A stretch of 64,000 nucleotides of DNA, from the NCBI GenBank assembly GCA_022822445.1, contig JAJEBR010000113.1, forward strand, positions 36,306 through 100,305, given 5' to 3'. A program made the translations under genes and the position numbers. The DNA is from Gemmatimonadota bacterium (lineage in GTDB: Bacteria > Gemmatimonadota > Gemmatimonadetes > Longimicrobiales > Gaopeijiaceae). Below, one piece after another: positions 25,870-36,567 of the stretch. The notes beneath the pieces were generated by a model. The model did no database searches, had not been told where the DNA came from, and was given only the letters and a program-made list of their open reading frames with translations. How positions within the stretch are numbered: position 1 is the stretch's first letter; every line of letters starts with the position of its first letter.

Positions 25870-26481
25870 GTGAGCGATCACCAGCGCACGGTGCTGACCA
25901 TCGGTCATTCCAGACACACGTTCGAGGAGTTTCTCGGGCTTTTACGGCAGCACGACGTGACTGCGGTGGCCGATGTCCGTTCCGCGCCCTACAGCCGGTT
26001 CAACCCCCAGTTCAACCGTGACGTGTTGGCCAGCGCTCTCGACGCCGAGGGGATCCAGTACGTCTACCTCGGCAAGGAGCTAGGCGGGCGGTCCGGTGAC
26101 CCCAAGTGCTACAAGGACGGTCGCATTCGCTACGAACGCGTCAGGAAGACGAAGCCGTTCAGGAATGGACTGGTCCGTGTGGTTGATGGTGCCGCAAGGC
26201 ACCGAATCGCGCTGATGTGCGTGGAGAAGGAGCCGCTAGACTGCCATAGGACGCTTATGGTCTCGCTCGCCCTCGCTGAGAAAGGCGTCGAGGTCGCCCA
26301 CATTCACGCCAACGGTCATGTGGAGCCGCACGACGGAGCAATGGACCGCCTGCTCAAGCTCCGAAAGCTCTCCGCAGGAGATTTCTTTCGCACACGCGAG
26401 GACCGGATCGCCGAAGCCGTGGTGGAGCATTCTCGAAAGGTTGCCCACACCTGGGTCGAGCCTGTCCCTCACGCCGAATAG
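25870..26481 (+). CDS. DUF488 family protein 1
   Basis: 203 residues. DUF488 hallmarks are TIGHSRHTFEEFL (10-22), VADVRSAPYSRFNPQFN, YLGKELGGR and the terminal cysteine motif CVEKEPLDCHR. The conserved His and the E-x-x-P-x-x-C-H-R motif suggest an enzyme or metal site, but no reaction is established for the family. GTG start, 4 bases after the dual-OB gene. The C-terminal 50 residues extend beyond the core domain. Confidence 0.85.
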   Translation: MSDHQRTVLTIGHSRHTFEEFLGLLRQHDVTAVADVRSAPYSRFNPQFNRDVLASALDAEGIQYVYLGKELGGRSGDPKCYKDGRIRYERVRKTKPFRNGLVRVVDGAARHRIALMCVEKEPLDCHRTLMVSLALAEKGVEVAHIHANGHVEPHDGAMDRLLKLRKLSAGDFFRTREDRIAEAVVEHSRKVAHTWVEPVPHAE

Positions 26482-26489
26482 GATATGCC

Positions 26490-26927
26490 ATGAAGCTGTT
26501 CACCATCGGGTTTACCAAGAAGCCAGCTGAGCGATTCTTCGGCCTGCTGCGGGCGTCCGGGGCCAAGCGGGTTGTGGACGTTAGGCTCCACAACGTTTCG
26601 CAGCTCGCGGGCTTTGCGAAGCGCGACGACCTCCGATACTTCCTTTCCGAGATCTGCGGAATGGGGTACGTTCACCTGCCCGAACTCGCTCCCACGAAGG
26701 AGATTCTGGACGACTACAGAAAGCGGGGCGGTGACTGGAAGACGTATGAGGTCCAATTCGCCGACCTCATGCGCCAAAGGCGGATCGCGGAGTCGGTCGC
26801 CCAGGACATCATATCGGACGGCTGCCTGCTCTGTAGCGAGGACAGGCCCAATCGGTGCCACCGGCGTCTCGTTGCCGAGTACCTGAACGATCACTGGGGC
26901 GGCGTCGAGATCACCCACCTCCGCTAG
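26490..26927 (+). CDS. DUF488 family protein 2
   Basis: 145 residues, the short form of DUF488: MKLFTIGFTKKPAERFF, VVDVRLHN, YVHLPELAPTKEIL and CSEDRPNRCHRRLVAEYL. It is divergent from DUF488 protein 1 (different strand-1 motif, TIGFT instead of TIGHS), so not a recent duplicate. It starts 8 bases after the previous stop, forming a three-gene unit with the dual-OB protein. Confidence 0.85.
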   Translation: MKLFTIGFTKKPAERFFGLLRASGAKRVVDVRLHNVSQLAGFAKRDDLRYFLSEICGMGYVHLPELAPTKEILDDYRKRGGDWKTYEVQFADLMRQRRIAESVAQDIISDGCLLCSEDRPNRCHRRLVAEYLNDHWGGVEITHLR

Positions 26928-27133
26928 AGTTCGGCCCGCGGTGCTCCGCCGCCCTCGCTCCTTGCCGTCCTTGAGGCTGGTGACGGAGAGGGCCACGAGC
27001 TTGGCGATGGCCTTGGTCCCTGACCGTTCCGGGGCCAGCGCTATCGGAGCGTTTCGCGGGCGTCAGCGGGCTGGCTTGAGCCACGCTAATCTCAGACGAT
27101 TCCCAGCCGGGATTCAGGCCCCAGGCGATCCGC

Positions 27134-27273
27134 CGTTACGTGAGGGTCTGGACGAGCCGCGCCGGTTGCCGCGGGCGGAAGACGGGGTGGATCTGACGTC
27201 GGCGCCGGGGGCAAGGTGGTGGGCGGGAGCGGTGATCGGGGGGACGGCGGTGCTGTATGTGATCTTCTGGTGA
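27134..27273 (+). pseudogene. Symporter 3'-end remnant (direct repeat copy 2)
   Basis: Encodes LREGLDEPRRLPRAEDGVDL and ends WWAGAVIGGTAVLYVIFW with a stop at the same place as the symporter. It is 140 bases, ungapped, about 88% identical to 24003-24142. There is no start or upstream symporter sequence. Either it is the displaced original 3' end after integration of a 3-kb element, or the remnant of a second symporter copy. The 205 bases before it (26928-27132) hold no recognisable gene. Confidence 0.75.
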
Positions 27274-27296
27274 GAAGAGTCGCTGCTACAGAGAGT

Positions 27297-28163
27297 TCAA
27301 GCGGCGTACGATCGTGCGGCCGATTCGCTACCGTCTCCCCGCAACGCCGTTATCCGCTCACTCAGCTCGTCCAGGAACTCGGACACCGTCAGTCCGAAGG
27401 CACCCGCAAATCTGGTCGCCGCCTCGACCGTCAGGCGTGCTCGCTCTTTCTCCAAACGCCGCACATGCCTCTCGGACAGCCCCGGGATCTCGGTCTGCTT
27501 CAATTGCCGATCCTTCCTCATGTCGAGGAGGGCCAGCGAGACTCTCGCCATTTCGTAACGGCGAATCTCCACCTCCGCCAGGTACATGGGATCCACGGCC
27601 TGCAGCATCTGGGACGGACCCAGGTGCACGTCCCGGCATGGCCAGTACAAGTAGGAACCGGCCGAATCGATCTCGAAACGACGGAACTCCTCGCGCTCGA
27701 GCCTTCCTACTTTGGGAAGACTTCTGATCGGGAATTCCCGGACGCTCATGTCGCCAAGGACCACCACGAGTGAATCCTCAAGGACATACGCGTCGAGGAT
27801 ACCCTCCCACGGGGCCGGTCGCGTGACTGCGATGACCAGACGCTTCACGACCAACGGATCCCGGGACACTCGCAGCCGCTGATCCGGCTTGTGGAGTCGG
27901 AGGGTCGAAGCGAGGCGAAGTACTGCCGGCTCCGGCACGTCCAGAACAACCAGATAGCGCGTCTCCGTGTCCACCCAGTCCGGCAGCTTGATCCGGTCCG
28001 GGTCCATCAGCTCGCTTGCCAGACCCACGACGAGGCTAGCCTCTGCGTCAGTTGGTGCGGAACGCGACAGCTGATTCGCCAGAGAGCGAAAACCGGCGTC
28101 CGGCAAGCAATCTTCCACCGCCCCAAAGAAGAGAATATGGCTGAATGGCCTTGGGTCACTCAT
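27297..28163 (-). CDS. DUF2442 and helix-turn-helix regulator
   Basis: 288 residues. The N-terminal 150 residues are unrecognised. A DUF2442-like segment follows (about 145-195; VREFPIRSLPKVGRLE, YLYWPCRDVHLGP), then a Cro/C1-type HTH (about 215-270; LKQTEIPGLSERHVRRLEKE, FAGAFGLTVSEFLDEL). DUF2442-HTH proteins are often antitoxins or autoregulators. Upstream lies a 9-bp inverted repeat (28213-28253), a likely self-operator. No obvious toxin gene is adjacent. It is adjacent to the repeat-bounded segment and may belong to the same accessory region. Confidence 0.7.
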   Translation of the reverse strand: MSDPRPFSHILFFGAVEDCLPDAGFRSLANQLSRSAPTDAEASLVVGLASELMDPDRIKLPDWVDTETRYLVVLDVPEPAVLRLASTLRLHKPDQRLRVSRDPLVVKRLVIAVTRPAPWEGILDAYVLEDSLVVVLGDMSVREFPIRSLPKVGRLEREEFRRFEIDSAGSYLYWPCRDVHLGPSQMLQAVDPMYLAEVEIRRYEMARVSLALLDMRKDRQLKQTEIPGLSERHVRRLEKERARLTVEAATRFAGAFGLTVSEFLDELSERITALRGDGSESAARSYAA

Positions 28164-28212
28164 CGGCCTTGGACTCCGCTCCCATCTTTCTCAATCGCTT
28201 CCCTTTGCTGAC

Positions 28213-28253
28213 ACCGGACATGATTCAATGATAATCTACTATTGATGTCCGGT
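28213..28253. promoter_or_regulatory. Inverted-repeat operator candidate
   Basis: ACCGGACAT (28213-28221) and ATGTCCGGT (28245-28253) are perfect 9-bp arms separated by 23 AT-rich bases. It lies 50 bases before the regulator ATG and 125 before the divergent GH2 ATG, so it could control both. No other copy was noticed in the window. Confidence 0.55.
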
Positions 28254-28375
28254 CAAGGGATTGGGACGATGCCTGATCCGGCAGTATCTTCGATGGCCGA
28301 ACCGATCTGATCGGCATCGTCGACGGGCAGGTGGTCTTACCTGGTGCGATGCCTCTGACGCGAAACCGAAGGTGA

Positions 28376-32224
<3,849 letters not shown>

Positions 32225-32320
32225 TGCACGCTGACGAGCCCCCACGTCACACCCCGGCCTTCCGGGACCGTCGAGGCCGCCGCGTTGCCGAGCATCAACC
32301 ACTCAGGAGAACCAATCCCC

Positions 32321-32857
32321 ATGAAGACAACCGCCACCGCCATCCTCGCTGCCCTGCTGGCGGCCGGGTGCACAGTACAGGAAGCCCCCGCCGACGAACC
32401 CGCCGTCCCCGTCACGGAATCGGCCCACACCCCCACCGACGCCGATCACACTGCCATCCTCGGCACCGTCCAGGCCCTGTTCGACGCCCTCGCCACCGGC
32501 GACGGACAAGCCCTCCGCGACATCATGCATCCCAACGTCCTGATGCACTCCGTGGAACGGGCCGCCGACGGCACCCGGTCCAGCTCAACCTCGACGCTTG
32601 AACAGCTCGTCGCGCGGGTCGAGGGCAGCGAGCAGGTCCTGACGGAGCGCATGTTCGACCCAGAAGTGCGGGTCAGCGGAGACCTCGCCATGGTCTGGAC
32701 GCCCTACGACTTCTACGTGGGCGACGAGTTCAGCCACTGCGGCGCCGACGCGTTCGTACTCGCCCGGACCGGAGATTCGTGGACGGTCGTGTCGCTTTCC
32801 TGGACCCGCCTCCAGCCCCCGGAGTGCGAATTGCACCCGGAGGGACCGCCCGAATGA
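32321..32857 (+). CDS. SnoaL/NTF2-like lipoprotein
   Basis: 178 residues. Signal peptide with lipobox LLAAGC, then a Pro/Thr-rich linker and an NTF2-like (DUF4440/SnoaL) domain at about 45-165 (ILGTVQALFDALATGDGQAL, MHPNVLMHSVE, WTPYDFYVGDEFSHCG). Such domains form small-ligand cones or helper enzymes; no catalytic residues are assignable. ATG chosen with AGGAGA upstream; an earlier in-frame start would bury the signal peptide. It converges on the thioesterase gene. Confidence 0.8.
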   Translation: MKTTATAILAALLAAGCTVQEAPADEPAVPVTESAHTPTDADHTAILGTVQALFDALATGDGQALRDIMHPNVLMHSVERAADGTRSSSTSTLEQLVARVEGSEQVLTERMFDPEVRVSGDLAMVWTPYDFYVGDEFSHCGADAFVLARTGDSWTVVSLSWTRLQPPECELHPEGPPE

Positions 32858-32889
32858 CACATGATTCATACTTATGACACATGAGTCAT
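32854..32889. terminator. Paired 16-bp palindromes, likely bidirectional terminator hairpin
   Basis: ATGACACATGATTCAT (32854-32869) and ATGACACATGAGTCAT (32874-32889) are near-identical, each itself almost palindromic, 20 bp apart. Together they can pair 13 of 16 positions around a four-base loop. Lying between the stops of two convergent genes, a transcription terminator is the simplest role. Two tandem operator half-turns would look similar. Confidence 0.45.
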
Positions 32890-32894
32890 TTCAG

Positions 32895-33431
32895 TTATGA
32901 ACGTGATGCATTAGCGAATTCCGTCTCGTCGATCACGACGAAAGTCGCCGTCGCGATGGCCACCACCTCGCCGTCCGACGCGCGCCTCGCGATCCCCTCC
33001 ATCTCCACGAGGCGGCGCTTCCGCCCCGTCTGGCGACCCGTGAGGAGCAGCTTCTCCCCTTCGCGTGCTGGCGTGCGGTAGCGGATCTCGCACCTGGCGG
33101 TGTAGGCGCGCGCGCCCCGCAGGTAGAGCCAGTTGGCCATGACATCGTCGAGCGCGGAATAGATCATTCCGCCGTGGATCACTCCCGGATAGCCCTGGTG
33201 ATTCTCGTCCGGGGTGAACTCCGAGACGCACACGCCGTCGGCCAGCCGGAAGGTCAGATGCAGCCCGATGGGATTGTCGGGCCCACAGACGAAGCACTTG
33301 TTCGCGCCGGTCGCAGCCTCCGGCGATGCGCCTCCGGACCCGGCCCGCATCGCCGCGCGGGGGGCCGTGTTGTCCGCGACCAAGCCGTCCGTCCCGGCGC
33401 CTGCGGTCCGGCCACCACTCTCTCTGCTCAC
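32895..33431 (-). CDS. PaaI-type hotdog thioesterase
   Basis: 178 residues; single hotdog domain at about 45-165 with FVCGPDNPIGLHL, the helix-start motif IHGGMIYSALDDVMAN, and VEMEGIARRASDGEVVA. It hydrolyses acyl- or aryl-CoA thioesters. The first 40 residues are low-complexity and not conserved. GTG start overlapping the previous TGA (GTGA), so translation is coupled to the unknown gene upstream. Confidence 0.85.
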   Translation of the reverse strand: MSRESGGRTAGAGTDGLVADNTAPRAAMRAGSGGASPEAATGANKCFVCGPDNPIGLHLTFRLADGVCVSEFTPDENHQGYPGVIHGGMIYSALDDVMANWLYLRGARAYTARCEIRYRTPAREGEKLLLTGRQTGRKRRLVEMEGIARRASDGEVVAIATATFVVIDETEFANASRS

Positions 33432-34027
33432 TCGATCTCCCACAACTCGTCGACGATCTCCCCTTCCGATGCGCTATGGAAGGTAACGGTAGCCCAATCC
33501 GCGTCCGGCCCCGCCTCCGGATAGTGCCACACGCCGGCGGGTACGATGTCCCAGCAGTGCTCGATGGGCATCGCCTGGATGTCGCGGGTGTCGGGGCTGC
33601 GGATGGCCCTGGGGACAAGGTCGAGGGGATCATGCCGCGGATCGTGCCGGTTCCCGCGACCGCTCCCGGCTGTCGCCGCACGCGTGCCGCCGAGCCCACC
33701 CGCTTCCGCGTAGATCCGGCCGCGTCCCCGATACGACACCAACCACTGCAAGCTGTTGCCGTGCACCTCCGGCGTGGCCATGCGGCACCCGCGGCGGAGC
33801 AGGAATGCCCGGCAAAGCCGGACCGCACCCACGAACCCGGTCGGCAGCCCGCGCGTAAACAGGTCGATGGGAATCACGCGGGCGGCATGCGGCGGTTCGG
33901 CCAAGCCGCGCAACTCTTCCGCGAGCCCGTCGAAGGCCGCATCCAGCGTCGCGCGCACCTGTGGCTCCCCGAACACCCGCTGGTGCAACTCCCGCAGAAG
34001 CGGCAACGAAGCGGCGTCCGGCCTCAC
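33428..34027 (-). CDS. Conserved protein of unknown function
   Basis: 199 residues with GTGA overlaps at both ends (after the UDGb gene and before the thioesterase), which fix the start at GTG. Features: an N-terminal helical region (LPLLRELHQRVFGEP), FTRGLPTGFVGAVRLCRAF, a conserved-looking HGNSLQWLVSYRGRGRIYAE, a Gly/Arg-rich insert, and an acidic C-terminus. No signal peptide or membrane helix. I do not recognise a family. Coupling with a DNA-repair glycosylase does not define its role. Confidence 0.6.
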   Translation of the reverse strand: MRPDAASLPLLRELHQRVFGEPQVRATLDAAFDGLAEELRGLAEPPHAARVIPIDLFTRGLPTGFVGAVRLCRAFLLRRGCRMATPEVHGNSLQWLVSYRGRGRIYAEAGGLGGTRAATAGSGRGNRHDPRHDPLDLVPRAIRSPDTRDIQAMPIEHCWDIVPAGVWHYPEAGPDADWATVTFHSASEGEIVDELWEIE

Positions 34028-34719
34028 GTCGCGCCCCCCGCCCGCTCCGCCGCCCGGCCCCACACCGCGTCGAACATCGGCTCGGTCAGCTTCCCGGTGA
34101 AGGTGTTCTGCTGGCTGGGGTGGTACGACGCCAGCACCGCGACGTGGCCCAGATCCACCTCCACCCCGTGCCCGAAGCGCGGCCTCGGCCGGGGCACGGC
34201 CAGCCCCCGCTCGCCCAGCATCCCCAGGATCACTCCGAAGGCGAAGCCGCCCAGCACCACCACGGTGTGCAGCCCGTCCCAGAGCAGGTCGAGCTCCCGC
34301 TGCAGGTAGGGGGCACACCGGTCCCGTTCGGCGGTCGTGGGCCGGTTCTTCGGCGGCGCGCACCGCACACCCGCCGTCACGTACGCTCCGCTGAGCTCCA
34401 ACCCATCGTCCCGATCCCGGCTCAGCGGCTGGTTCGCGAACCCGGCCCTGTGCATCGCGCGGTAGAGCCAGTCACCGGCGCGGTCCCCCGTGAACATCCG
34501 CCCGGTGCGGTTGGCCCCGTGCGCGGCAGGCGCCAGCCCGACCACCAGCACTCCGGCCCCGGGATCGCCGAAACCCGGGACGGGACGGCCCCAGTACTCG
34601 TCGTCCCGAAAGGCGGCCCGCTTCTCCCGGGCGATCTTCTCCCGCCAGGCCACCAGCCTCGGGCAGCGCCGGCACTCCACCAGCTCGTTCCGCAGGGTTG
34701 AGAGTTCGACTCGGGCCAT
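34024..34719 (-). CDS. Family 5 uracil-DNA glycosylase (UDGb-type)
   Basis: 231 residues. N-terminal iron-sulfur cysteines CRRCP (17-20) and later CAPP and DRCAPYLQ. The active-site motif is VVGLAPAAHGANRTGRMFTG and the second motif is SYHPSQQNTFTGKL. This family excises uracil and other deaminated bases from DNA and is thermophile-like in distribution but also present in mesophiles. The G-L-A-P-A-A-H-G-A motif, rather than that of family 4, points to UDGb. First gene of a three-gene coupled operon. Confidence 0.88.
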   Translation of the reverse strand: MARVELSTLRNELVECRRCPRLVAWREKIAREKRAAFRDDEYWGRPVPGFGDPGAGVLVVGLAPAAHGANRTGRMFTGDRAGDWLYRAMHRAGFANQPLSRDRDDGLELSGAYVTAGVRCAPPKNRPTTAERDRCAPYLQRELDLLWDGLHTVVVLGGFAFGVILGMLGERGLAVPRPRPRFGHGVEVDLGHVAVLASYHPSQQNTFTGKLTEPMFDAVWGRAAERAGGAT

Positions 34720-34791
34720 GCCCGCAAGGTATATCTTCCGCGCTGGCCGGCAACGACGCGCACCGGTCTCGACGCGTGCCAGTCAGTCATT

Positions 34792-34813
34792 CATTGCGCA
34801 AGAACATTGCGCA
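34792..34813 (+). promoter_or_regulatory. Direct repeat CATTGCGCA upstream of DUF2461 gene
   Basis: Two exact copies of CATTGCGCA (34792-34800, 34805-34813), 13 bp apart, with the core TGCGCA palindromic. They lie 40 bases before the DUF2461 ATG in an A-rich gap. Possible activator or repressor site; evidence is only the repeat and position. Confidence 0.3.
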
Positions 34814-34853
34814 CGCACAACAAACTGGTGCAATAACACACCAAAGGAATCCC

Positions 34854-35540
34854 ATGGGCCATCCCTGCTTCACCGACGCCACCTTCGAATTCCTGGCGGA
34901 GCTTGCCGTCCACAACGACCGCGCCTAGTTCACCGCCAACAAGCCCCGCTACGAGGAGCACGTCAGGGGACCCGCGCTGCAGTTCATCACCGATTTCGGT
35001 CCCATCCTCAAGGAGATCAGCCCGCACTTCCGCGCGGTTCCGAAGGCAAGCGGCGGCTCCCTCTTCCGGATCCACCGCGACACCCGCTTCTCGAAGGACA
35101 AGAGCCCCTACAAGACCCACACCGGCATACACTTTCGCCACGACGCCGCCCGCGACGCCCACGCACCCGGGTTCTACCTGCACATCCAGCCCGGAAACTG
35201 CTTCGCCGGGTGCGGCGTCTGGCGCCCGAGCGGTCCGGCGCTGCGGAAGATCCGCGAATCGATCGACGAGGATCCTGCGGCCTGGAAGCGGGCCTCCCGG
35301 GGCGCGCGCTTCCGCGGGACCTTCGAACTGACCGGCGACTCCCTGATCCGCGCGCCGAAGGGCTACACCCCCGACCACCCGCTGATCGAGGACCTGCGGC
35401 GCAAGGACTTCATCGGCGTGGCGCGGCTGAACGCGCAGACCCTGACCGAGGGGGACTTCCTGGATACCTTCGCGAGCCTCTGCCGGGACGGGGCCGCTTT
35501 CCAGCGCTGGCTGTGCCGGGCGCTCGGGGTGCCCTACTGA
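34854..35540 (+). pseudogene. DUF2461 (TIGR02453) protein interrupted by one amber codon
   Basis: A good start (ATG after AAAGGAA) encodes MGHPCFTDATFEFLAELAVH and NDRA, then TAG (34926-34928). The same frame continues for 203 codons with a full DUF2461 domain (FTANKPRYEEHVRGPALQF, FRIHRDTRFSKDKSPYKTHTG, FYLHIQPGNCF). The family consensus at the interruption is N-x-R-x-W-F, so TAG replaces the Trp codon TGG by one base change. No frameshift. It is a recent nonsense mutation, a sequencing error, or suppressed amber. Total length without the stop is 228 residues, normal for the family. Confidence 0.82.
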
Positions 35541-35556
35541 AGCGGGGCGCGCGGCC

Positions 35557-36567
35557 CTACGACGACGACAGCCCCGCCGGCCCTCTCGCGGCGCCCGACA
35601 GAGCGCCCGCCAACCCCTGCTCGACGAGCTCCGCCAGGAAGGTCATCGCCTGCGCCGGGACACGGGTGGTCTCGCTCACGATGAAGTAGGGATCGGCCTC
35701 GCGGCTGTCGTCGCGCAGCAGCTCCATGAATCCGAGCGCCTCGTTGTCGTGGTCCAAGTATTCAACGCGCACGAGCACGCGGACACCGGGGCCGGGCCGC
35801 GCGGCGAATCCTTCGATAGCCAGTTCATTCACCCGCTGCATGAAGGTGCCGAAGGCAATATCCGGGGCCGGACTCCCGGGGTCCGCCCACTCACCGGTGT
35901 CGGCGAGGCGCGACATGGTGCGGACGGTCCCATCCACCTGCACGCGCACCCTGGCCAGCTCCTCCGTGGAGAACCGGTTCACCCAGCGCTCGCGGATCGC
36001 TCCCCGGCCGTTCGCCATTGTCGTCACGACATCCCTGGGCAGCACATGTCCCACTCCCGTCGCGGGCTCATAGGCATACCGCTGCTCGACACCGTAGACC
36101 TCATCCCCCAGGACCAGCTCACGCTGCTCGTCGCCGAACTGCACCGTGAGCCGGTCGGACGCCCCGACGAGACCGAACCTCGTCATCATTTCCGACGACA
36201 ATGGACCCAGATCGCGCACCGTGCGCAGGCCGGCAAACCGATCGAGCAGGTTGTTGCCGGGCGAGCCGACGGGGAACTCGCTCGTGACCGGAGCGTCCCC
36301 CCCGACGGTCTCCGTGCCCCAGAGATAATCCCCCGCCTGGTCGGTGCGGCGCTCGATCCGGATCTCGGTATCCCCGATCCGGTAGCCCAGAGCCAACACC
36401 TCGGTGCTGTCGCGGTCCCAGATCCGGACGATGTTGTCGTCGCCGCCGTAGGAGACGTCCCGGCTCCAGGTGAAGTACGTGGCGATCAGCACCACTCCGA
36501 AGAGGATGGCGTGAAACCGCAGATCGGTCATCCCGGCCGCGCCGCGCAAGCTTGTGAAACCTTTCAC
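35557..36567 (-). CDS. DUF4340 domain membrane protein
   Basis: 336 residues with one N-terminal membrane helix (AILFGVVLIATYFTW) and a DUF4340 extracytoplasmic domain rich in beta strands (YRIGDTEIRIERRT, NLLDRFAGLRTVRDLG). DUF4340 proteins are usually encoded after GldG-like ABC components. The GTG start overlaps the GldG-like TGA as GTGA; an ATG 12 codons later is the alternative. Role inferred as substrate-handling accessory of the exporter encoded upstream. Confidence 0.8.
   Translation of the reverse strand: MKGFTSLRGAAGMTDLRFHAILFGVVLIATYFTWSRDVSYGGDDNIVRIWDRDSTEVLALGYRIGDTEIRIERRTDQAGDYLWGTETVGGDAPVTSEFPVGSPGNNLLDRFAGLRTVRDLGPLSSEMMTRFGLVGASDRLTVQFGDEQRELVLGDEVYGVEQRYAYEPATGVGHVLPRDVVTTMANGRGAIRERWVNRFSTEELARVRVQVDGTVRTMSRLADTGEWADPGSPAPDIAFGTFMQRVNELAIEGFAARPGPGVRVLVRVEYLDHDNEALGFMELLRDDSREADPYFIVSETTRVPAQAMTFLAELVEQGLAGALSGAARGPAGLSSS

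Noticed and set aside
26469..26996. Minus-strand gene opposite DUF488 protein 2
   Set aside because: It is antisense to a clear DUF488 protein and has no recognisable family.
34926..34928. Pyrrolysine or recoded amber in the DUF2461 gene
   Set aside because: The family residue here is Trp, one base from TAG; no pyl genes are seen, so mutation or error is simpler.
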